From: VGJW01 sp035285595
GTDB lineage: Bacteria > Cyanobacteriota > Sericytochromatia > S15B-MN24 > VGJW01
Direction: 5' to 3'
Length of the DNA: 19,242 nt
Assembly (NCBI GenBank): GCA_035285595.1
Contig: JAYKGV010000041.1
Location: forward strand, 1 to 19,242
Position 1 is the first letter of the stretch, and the number at the start of each line of letters is the position of its first letter. The notes under the pieces are model-generated. The model did no database searches and was not told where the DNA came from. It saw only the letters and a program-made list of their open reading frames with translations. Of the stretch, positions 14,355 through 19,242 are shown in pieces. The position numbers and the translations under genes are program-made.

Positions 14355-14416
14355 AAGACCCGTGACCCGATAGTGGGATATGTTCGCCGGGCAACGGCGC
14401 CCCGGACTCGGGTCTT
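14355..14416 (+). repeat. Long inverted repeat with nested hairpin in intergenic leader region
   Basis: AAGACCCG at 14355-14362 is a perfect reverse complement of CGGGTCTT at 14409-14416. Between them is a smaller perfect stem, CGCCG with CGGCG, around a five-base loop (14385-14399). This sits upstream of the LolA-like lipoprotein promoter and downstream of the 13821-14264 ORF. It may be a terminator-like or regulatory structure; the long loop makes the outer stem uncertain. Confidence 0.35.
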
Positions 14417-14443
14417 GGCATGTACATACATGCTGTATATTAA
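14415..14443 (+). promoter_or_regulatory. Promoter with 16-bp operator-like dyad
   Basis: TTGGCA (14415-14420) and TATTAA (14438-14443) are spaced by the ideal 17 nt. The spacer and -35 edge carry a perfect dyad, GCATGTA-CA-TACATGC (14418-14433). The position overlapping RNA polymerase contacts is typical of a repressor site. Transcription would start near 14450, just before the lipoprotein ATG at 14463, giving a very short leader. Confidence 0.5.
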
Positions 14444-14462
14444 GAGAGTGTTTCGACCGACC

Positions 14463-15212
14463 ATGCCGCGCTTCCGACATCTGACCACGGCCATCGCCTG
14501 CGTGACCGCCCTTGCGGCGTCCCTTGCAGGCTGCGGCACGACCGGAAGTCCCACCACCAACCCCAACTCGTTCCGCGAGCAGCCTTTTGCCACGCCCCTC
14601 CCCTTACCGATGCCGGGGTTTCCGGGCGTGGGCAACGCTGACTCCCAAGGAGCAGCCCAGCACTGGGCACGGACGGTAAGCGCAGCCCACAGTCAGGTCG
14701 CGGCCTATACTGCCCAGATGACCTACCTGCAGATCGCGAACACCAAGACGGTTCGCGGGGTCTACGATCTTCGCGGCAAGCGGCCCCGTCTCCTGCGCAT
14801 CCAGATCGTTCAAGGCGAAGGTCAGGGGACAAAACTCTCCTGGAGTGGCGGCAAAACCATCAGGGTCCGCGCTGCTGGTCTCTTGAGCGCCATTCCCCTC
14901 GATCTGCCCTTGACCGATCCCCGCATCATTTCACCGCGCGGCTATACGCTCGATCAGACGGACATACCTGGACTCCTGTCCCTGCTCAACCATCCCGCAG
15001 CCCAGATACAGTTCATGGGTGAGCAGGGCAACCTGGCGCTGTTGCGTATCACGGGTCCGCACCTCTTGAGTGGCATCCGGGACATGACAGCGCGCATCGA
15101 CATGCGGACCGGCTTTGCGTCCTCGGTCGAGATGTCGGATGGCCGACAGGTAGTCTTTCGCATCGAGCTGCTGAATTTCCGACCGGTACCGGACGTCTCG
15201 GTCGACATCTAG
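14463..15212 (+). CDS. Predicted lipoprotein with LolA-like beta fold
   Basis: 249 aa from ATG 14463. The signal peptide (6-20) ends at lipobox LAGC with Cys24. After a Pro-rich linker (27-58) comes a helix and then repeated beta strands: QVAAYTAQMTYLQI (78-91), TVRGVYDLRGKRPRLLRIQI (96-115), TKLSWSGGKTIRVRAAGLLS (123-142), NLALLRITGPH (190-200), then ARIDMRTGFASSVEMSDGRQ (210-229) and VVFRIELLNFRPVPDVSVDI (230-249). This order (a Y-xx-L helix, RGxYDxR strand, GxKxxVR strand, a late 'DMRTGFASSVEM' strand and a proline near the end) resembles the LolA/MucB outer-membrane-lipoprotein-sorting fold. It is an inference by eye, not a family match. An upstream in-frame ATG at 14430 would overlap the promoter and is less likely. 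Confidence 0.82.
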   Translation: MPRFRHLTTAIACVTALAASLAGCGTTGSPTTNPNSFREQPFATPLPLPMPGFPGVGNADSQGAAQHWARTVSAAHSQVAAYTAQMTYLQIANTKTVRGVYDLRGKRPRLLRIQIVQGEGQGTKLSWSGGKTIRVRAAGLLSAIPLDLPLTDPRIISPRGYTLDQTDIPGLLSLLNHPAAQIQFMGEQGNLALLRITGPHLLSGIRDMTARIDMRTGFASSVEMSDGRQVVFRIELLNFRPVPDVSVDI

Positions 15213-15309
15213 ACCTCTTGTCTTGGCGGTGGGACGGCAAGGGGCGAAGTCTGGCAGGTCTTGTCAGGGAATTCAAACCCTGCAGACATCAAGAGAACAT
15301 TAAGATAAG

Positions 15310-15924
15310 ATGTTTTCCATGTCCCGATTCCCGACTCTCTTCCTCGTTGCCAGCCTGGTCTTCGCCCCGTTGTCCGGCTGCGCCGTCGCCCCATCTGGCC
15401 GCACGGCCACCGGGTCCAGAGGCTCGATGGCGACGACGCTGGCTCAGCCGCGACTGCCGCAGGTTGGCCGTCAACTGGTGCGCACCCAGGGTGACGCAAG
15501 AGTCCTGCTGACCTGGGATGACCAGCGTCTGTTGTTGCCGTCCCTGCAACTTGAAGAACCCGCCACAGAAGAATTGGCCTCGGCCCTGCTGCTGGTGGCA
15601 GCCGACATGCTGGTCGCTGGCGCGCGTGCGTGGCTGGTGTATGCCGTGACCCACCGCGGAGACAACTTTGACCGGGAGACCTGTGCCCGCCTCGTCGTGA
15701 CCGCGATGGTCGCCGCAGCACTATCGGCCGTGCCAGTCGTGGGAAGCATCTTGAGCAACCTGCTGCTGCCCGTGGTCCTCGCCTGGATCGCGCGGTCGGG
15801 CAAGTGGCCATGGCAAGTCGACATGAAGGGACTGCTCTCGGCCGGCGCCGACCTGCATCAACTTGTCGTGAAGGCCCTGCTCAAAGCGCGCACGGCAGCT
15901 TTCCCGTCACCTGTCCCGGCATGA
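15310..15924 (+). CDS. Predicted lipoprotein with hydrophobic C-terminal half, unknown function
   Basis: 204 aa starting at ATG 15310. Signal peptide with lipobox LSGC and Cys24 (ATG 15319 is an alternative start). A polar segment (25-85) precedes two hydrophobic stretches, about 89-112 (SALLLVAADMLVAGARAWLV) and 128-161 (MVAAALSAVPVVGSILSNLL and onward), then an amphipathic tail. Two strong hydrophobic helices in a lipoprotein are unusual. The A/T-rich sequence CATTAAGATAAG ends directly at the ATG, so the leader is short or the promoter lies further upstream. Its TGA overlaps the next ATG (ATGA, 15921-15924), so it is coupled to the LpxH-like enzyme. I do not recognise the family. Confidence 0.78.
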   Translation: MFSMSRFPTLFLVASLVFAPLSGCAVAPSGRTATGSRGSMATTLAQPRLPQVGRQLVRTQGDARVLLTWDDQRLLLPSLQLEEPATEELASALLLVAADMLVAGARAWLVYAVTHRGDNFDRETCARLVVTAMVAAALSAVPVVGSILSNLLLPVVLAWIARSGKWPWQVDMKGLLSAGADLHQLVVKALLKARTAAFPSPVPA

Positions 15925-16691
15925 AACCCACGATTCATCACTACCGGACCCTTTGGCTCTCGGATGTCCACCTGGGCACCCGGGCGTGTCGGGACGAGGC
16001 CTTCAAGGCCTTCCTGAAGACCCATCACGCCGACACGATCTATCTCGTCGGTGACATCATCGACGCGTGGATGCTCAAGGACAACTGGTATTGGCCGACG
16101 CGACACAGCGACATCCTGCGCCTTCTCGTCAAGAAAGCGAAGAAATGCCGCATGGTCTATGTGCCCGGCAACCACGACGGTTTGCTGAGGCCCTTCGTGC
16201 CGCTCGAGATCGGTGCCATCGAGCTACGTTTCGAGGCGGAGCATGTGACGGCGGATGGCCGCAAATTGCTGGTCATGCACGGAGACCTCTTTGACGGAGC
16301 CATGTCGCGTGGCAAAGTCCTCACGACTCTGGGGACGTGGTTCTACGACGCCCTCATCGAAGTCAACGGCTGGCTGCACCGCTGGAACACCCGGCTCGGT
16401 CGGCCCCACTTCTCATTGGCCCAGTTCCTCAAGGATCACAGCAAGGATGCCAGAGAATTGATTGCCAAGTTCCGCACCCTCTCCCTGCAACACGCTCGCA
16501 AGCGCGGCTATGACGGCATCGTGACCGGCCACATCCACCACGGTGAGATTCTGGAGGAGGATGGGATCCTCTACGCCAACTCAGGCGACTGGGTCGACGA
16601 CTGCACAGCCCTCGCCGAGACGTGGAGCGGCGAACTGTTGCTGCTGCGCCAGTCCTCGCCCAAGGAGCTCACCCTTCTGGGCTCTACGTGA
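15921..16691 (+). CDS. UDP-2,3-diacylglucosamine diphosphatase-like metallophosphoesterase
   Basis: 256-aa calcineurin-like phosphoesterase of the LpxH family (COG2908), which hydrolyses UDP-2,3-diacylglucosamine to lipid X in lipid A synthesis. The complete dinuclear metal site is visible: Asp15 and His17 in SDVHLG, Asp45 in GDIID, Asn84-His85 in GNHD, His120 in MHGD and His204/His206 in GHIHH. The NSGDWVDDCTALAE stretch near the end (220-233) is characteristic of this subgroup. The start is ATG 15921, overlapping the preceding TGA; the frame also extends upstream but the domain starts here. Its TGA overlaps the next GTG (GTGA). Family firm. Many proteins of this broader subgroup are annotated as LpxH without proof, so the exact substrate is inferred. 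Confidence 0.9.
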   Translation: MKPTIHHYRTLWLSDVHLGTRACRDEAFKAFLKTHHADTIYLVGDIIDAWMLKDNWYWPTRHSDILRLLVKKAKKCRMVYVPGNHDGLLRPFVPLEIGAIELRFEAEHVTADGRKLLVMHGDLFDGAMSRGKVLTTLGTWFYDALIEVNGWLHRWNTRLGRPHFSLAQFLKDHSKDARELIAKFRTLSLQHARKRGYDGIVTGHIHHGEILEEDGILYANSGDWVDDCTALAETWSGELLLLRQSSPKELTLLGST

Positions 16692-17377
16692 CCTCGGCCT
16701 CGCCTTTCCTTCACGGTGGGGCGGACGGCTGCAAGGCCGGCTGGATCCTTGCCGGCCGCACGGCAGAAGGCGAAATCGGGCTGGAGGTCCACGATACCCT
16801 TCCCTCCGTGCTGGCAAGGGTCCAGGGGGTACTGGCCCTCGACATGCCGATCGGCTTACCGGAGGCCCCCCCGCGCGCGTGTGACACGGCCGCAAGAAAG
16901 CTGCTTGGCCCTCGCAGGAGCAGCGTCTTTGCCGCACCGCTACGCGACATGCTCGAGGCAAAGACCTATGAAGACGCCTGCGCCATGGGCCGCGAACGCT
17001 CGGGCCGCGGGCTGTCCCTTCAGACATGGAACCTGATGCCCAAGGTTCGTGACGTGGATCAGGCCCTTGATGACGAGACGCGTCATAGGGTCATCGAAGT
17101 GCATCCTGAGGTGTGCTTCCAGGGGATGAACGACATGACGCCCCTGCCGTACGCCAAAAAATCCGTGGAAGGTCACGCCTTCCGCAAGGACCTGCTGCGT
17201 CGCCATCTAGGGCTGTGGCCCGAGGATGTACGCCTACCTGGGGCCGCGCGGGATGACGTGCTCGATGCCCTTGCCGCCATGTGGACCGCATGCAGGCACA
17301 CGGAAGGTCTCGCACAGGAAGTAGGGCCAGCCGGGCAGCACGACCGCCGAGGCCTCGAGATGCAGATTCGTTGGTGA
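16688..17377 (+). CDS. DUF429 domain protein (RNase H-like fold, predicted nuclease)
   Basis: 229 aa. DUF429 signatures: GADGCKAGW at 11-19 (first acidic residue Asp13), ALDMPIGLP at 50-58 with Asp52, RRSSVFAAPLR at 76-86, the VIEVHPEVCFQ stretch at 135-145 with Glu137, and DDVLDALAAMW at 189-199. The family has an RNase H-like fold with conserved acids and is predicted to be a nuclease; no cellular role is established. Start GTG 16688 overlaps the stop of the LpxH-like gene as GTGA, so it is co-translated. Its own TGA (17375-17377) lies inside the terminator stem. Confidence 0.9.
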   Translation: MTSASPFLHGGADGCKAGWILAGRTAEGEIGLEVHDTLPSVLARVQGVLALDMPIGLPEAPPRACDTAARKLLGPRRSSVFAAPLRDMLEAKTYEDACAMGRERSGRGLSLQTWNLMPKVRDVDQALDDETRHRVIEVHPEVCFQGMNDMTPLPYAKKSVEGHAFRKDLLRRHLGLWPEDVRLPGAARDDVLDALAAMWTACRHTEGLAQEVGPAGQHDRRGLEMQIRW

Positions 17378-17396
17378 GCCCGCCGGGGCTCACCAA
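17371..17396 (+). terminator. Perfect 11-bp hairpin containing the DUF429 stop codon
   Basis: TTGGTGAGCCC (17371-17381) is a perfect reverse complement of GGGCTCACCAA (17386-17396), with a 4-nt loop. The final Trp and TGA codons of DUF429 are inside the 5' arm. There is no T-tract. The convergent minus-strand lipoprotein ends at 17466, so it may serve both directions. Confidence 0.65.
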
Positions 17397-17465
17397 CAGT
17401 TGGGCGAGACCTGAACCACAAGGGATGAGGGCCAGCCAGTGACCCCGTCCCCAAGCCAGGGGCGC

Positions 17466-17912
17466 TCAGCGATCCACCAGCTCCGAGTCGACGATGTGGT
17501 AAACCGGTTGGTTGACCTCCGAGCGAGGGCTGCGGGGGTAGTATTGACCCTCCACCTTCCACGTCCTGGTACGGGTGAGGAACCAGCGATTCCATGTCGA
17601 CTTGTTGGCCGTCATGGTGAAGCGGTGGCAGAGCGTGGGCTCGAAGCCAAAATGGGTGATGTACCGGGGGGTCATGTCCACGTTCATGTCCTTGAGCTTG
17701 GACCAGCCATCCTTGGCCATCAGCCTCTCGAGGCTCTGCTGAGCGTTGGCTGCGTCAGAGCTCGAGCGAGGTGTCGCCTTGGCCTTGGCGGAGGCTGTCG
17801 TGCTTCCCGCGGAAACCGCCGGGAGGACCGTCGGCTGTGCCTCGCACGCCATCAGCAGGAGCCCTGTCGCTGCCATCGACAAGCCAAGGCGCACCTTTGA
17901 CCCACGTTGCAT
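17466..17912 (-). CDS. Predicted small lipoprotein, unknown function
   Basis: 148 aa from ATG 17912. The start is chosen because GAAGG lies about nine nucleotides upstream and because the signal peptide then begins correctly: basic QRGSKVR, hydrophobic 9-21, lipobox LMAC with Cys23. The frame is open further upstream (to 18017), but that part is not signal-like. Residues 30-60 are a Ser/Ala/Lys linker. The C-terminal domain (61-148) has many aromatic and basic residues (STWNRWFLTRTRTWKVEGQY), suggesting a small beta-rich binding domain, with an isolated Cys at 95. No family recognised. It is a single gene; the hairpin at 18059-18085 separates it from the porin gene. Confidence 0.78.
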   Translation of the reverse strand: MQRGSKVRLGLSMAATGLLLMACEAQPTVLPAVSAGSTTASAKAKATPRSSSDAANAQQSLERLMAKDGWSKLKDMNVDMTPRYITHFGFEPTLCHRFTMTANKSTWNRWFLTRTRTWKVEGQYYPRSPRSEVNQPVYHIVDSELVDR

Positions 17913-18058
17913 ATGCCCAACCTTCTTTGTCCTGGGGGAAATCCTGAAAAGGCGGTTGTCTGCCGTTAAAAAGGCGTAAGAGATGACGGAGTAACCAAGA
18001 GCAGGGCAACATGACATGAAGGCAGCCCTACCTCGGGACAGCTCCCCAAAGACGGAGC

Positions 18059-18085
18059 CCTCGCCGGCCTCACGGCCCGGCGAGG
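18059..18085 (-). terminator. Terminator hairpin after the porin gene
   Basis: CCTCGCCGG (18059-18067) is a perfect complement of CCGGCGAGG (18077-18085), a 9-bp GC stem with a 9-nt loop starting 12 nt after the porin TGA. On the minus strand it is followed by gctccgtctttgg, with a short T-rich stretch. Confidence 0.65.
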
Positions 18086-18097
18086 CACGGCAGGATC

Positions 18098-19156
18098 TCA
18101 GAACCCCTGGACCATCCCCAGCGTGACCGTGTCCTGCACGGGCGAGCGTGCCCCACCCACACCGGGGTACAGTGCGCCTGCCGCCTCGTCATGTCGTGCC
18201 TCAAGACGCCACAGCCAATCGCGATGGGCCCGCCACGAAGCCGTTGCCGTCACGGACCGAACCCAGGGAACGGACCAGAAAATGACGCCAGGAAGGAGTG
18301 TGTCGGCGGCAAGGGCTTCTTCACGAAAGCCATCCAGACGCAAGGACAGATCCCACCGGTCGGTCGGCGTGACCTTGAGCGCGACGGCCGCCGCCTGCCA
18401 CTGGGCCAGCCCGGTATTCCCGCGCTCGGACCCCACGTCGACATGACCTTGCATGGCCCACGTGCGATCCAGCTGCCATGTCGCGTGGGCATCGAGCAGA
18501 TGGCGCCATGGCCGACCTTCCGGGGCACCGAGGGGGCGCTCCTGACTGGCGGCCCAGAGCAAGGAGCCCTCGAGACCCTCGCGCGGGCGCCAGGCCCACT
18601 GGAGCATGGGAGAAAGACCGGGTACGCCGTCGGTCGCGGCATTCCAGCCGTTGGTCAACCAGAAGACCACGTCGTGGCCGGCGGTCAGCTGCCATGTCGT
18701 CCGCATGCCCGTGTGGTAGTAGGGCAGGGCGTAGAACAAGTTGGACCTGGACCAGTTCCAGTTGCCGCGGACCGGCACGGTCTCGGGGCCGAGCGGTGAA
18801 AGGAACAGCCCCGCCTCTACCGCCCAGCGCGGCGCCACGTGTCCCCCTGCCCACGCTTCGAGCAGATGCCGCCACAGCGTGGCATCGGACGCTCCTTCCC
18901 CTGCCCCTGCCCGCCACATCGGTTCGGACCCATAATATGAGGCCGGCAAAAGACCGGTCTGCAGCGCGAGCCGACCCCGTAGCGTCCCGCGCTCCCACGG
19001 CAGATCGAGCACGGCATTGGCCACACTGAAGCCCGTCCGACCATCCATCACGCGGTAGCCGTTCACCAGGCCATCGGGCGAGGTGAGGTTGGTCGAGGCC
19101 TGTACCTCGATCCACCCGGAAGGTGCCACAGGAGGGGTGTAGGGCAGGTCGGTCAT
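18098..19156 (-). CDS. Outer-membrane beta-barrel porin, BBP2-like; N-terminus uncertain
   Basis: Predicted outer-membrane porin of the putative beta-barrel porin-2 (OmpL-like) type. From ATG 19156 it is 352 aa of alternating-hydrophobicity strands rich in Trp and Tyr. Family-like motifs: LFLSPLGPETV (117-127), GNWNWSRS at 131-138, PYYHTGMR at 145-152 and LTNGWN at 167-172. It ends in Phe, the usual BAM recognition signal. There is no signal peptide from either ATG 19156 or GTG 19180, and neither has a ribosome binding site, although the protein must be exported. The frame is closed by TGA at 19234-19232. ATG 19156 overlaps a TGA (TGATG) of another open minus-strand frame that runs to the window edge. 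A C6 run (19184-19189) is a candidate frameshift that would restore a leader from that frame. Confidence 0.82.
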   Translation of the reverse strand: MTDLPYTPPVAPSGWIEVQASTNLTSPDGLVNGYRVMDGRTGFSVANAVLDLPWERGTLRGRLALQTGLLPASYYGSEPMWRAGAGEGASDATLWRHLLEAWAGGHVAPRWAVEAGLFLSPLGPETVPVRGNWNWSRSNLFYALPYYHTGMRTTWQLTAGHDVVFWLTNGWNAATDGVPGLSPMLQWAWRPREGLEGSLLWAASQERPLGAPEGRPWRHLLDAHATWQLDRTWAMQGHVDVGSERGNTGLAQWQAAAVALKVTPTDRWDLSLRLDGFREEALAADTLLPGVIFWSVPWVRSVTATASWRAHRDWLWRLEARHDEAAGALYPGVGGARSPVQDTVTLGMVQGF

Positions 19157-19242
19157 CACAAGGGATCGTACCGGTCCCACCCGGGGGGATGGCGAGAGGA
19201 CAAGCGGGTCAACTCGGCCGAAGTTGTCCGGTCAGAAAGGTG
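19156..19242 (-). CDS. Partial upstream frame at window edge (3' end of a gene, or porin leader)
   Basis: A minus-strand frame open from the window edge for 28 codons to TGA (19158-19156), overlapping the porin ATG in TGATG. The visible end is RHPPGWDRYDPL. It may be the 3' end of an upstream co-transcribed gene, or the true N-terminal part of the porin joined by a frameshift in the C6 run at 19184-19189. Too short to identify. Confidence 0.3.
   Translation of the reverse strand, partial: HLSDRTTSAELTRLSSRHPPGWDRYDPL

Overview
The window is GC-rich, densely packed with genes, and looks like a Gram-negative (diderm) chromosome. The evidence is five proteins with N-terminal lipoboxes, an LpxH-type UDP-diacylglucosamine diphosphatase homologue and a BBP2-type outer-membrane porin that ends in Phe. 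I see no rRNA, tRNA, CRISPR array, transposase or phage gene. The mix of orphan lipoproteins, carboxypeptidase-regulatory-like and Ig-like surface proteins and a papain-like lipoprotein would fit a poorly sampled lineage such as non-photosynthetic Cyanobacteriota (Sericytochromatia-like) or a deltaproteobacterial-type group. That placement is a guess.

Layout. From 8 to 1255 (+) lies an unrecognised protein, probably cut by the left edge. From 5559 down to 1329 (-) runs a four-gene leftward cluster with gaps of 27, 30 and 40 nt: an Ala/Gly-rich repeat protein with a hydrophobic C-terminus, an alpha/beta hydrolase, an AI-2E-family transporter and a papain-family lipoprotein. A 185-nt divergent intergenic region with AACCTG repeats separates it from the centrepiece at 5745-10322 (+). 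This is a tight four-gene operon: a circularly permuted-type ATP-grasp, a YbdK-type carboxylate-amine ligase (GCS2 family), an M29-family metallopeptidase homologue and a second, RimK-like ATP-grasp with a Lys/Ala-rich tail. Three peptide-bond-forming enzyme types plus a peptidase suggest a dedicated pathway for making and trimming a small peptide, a modified amino acid or a peptide tag. It is the best candidate here for an uncharacterised system.

From 10485 to 11733 are small orphan genes: a membrane protein (+) and a translationally coupled pair (-). From 11740 to 14264 (+) are a possible small ORF, a large multidomain lipoprotein and, after one in-frame amber codon, a short secreted-type beta domain that may be its severed C-terminus. 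A structured region with a promoter-overlapping 16-bp dyad precedes a LolA-like lipoprotein (14463-15212). Next is a stop/start-overlapping operon: orphan lipoprotein, LpxH-like phosphoesterase, DUF429 protein (15310-17377), ended by a hairpin that contains the last stop codon. On the minus strand follow an orphan lipoprotein (17466-17912) and a BBP2-like porin (18098-19156) whose N-terminus is irregular at the right edge.

No gene-free stretch exceeds 300 bases.
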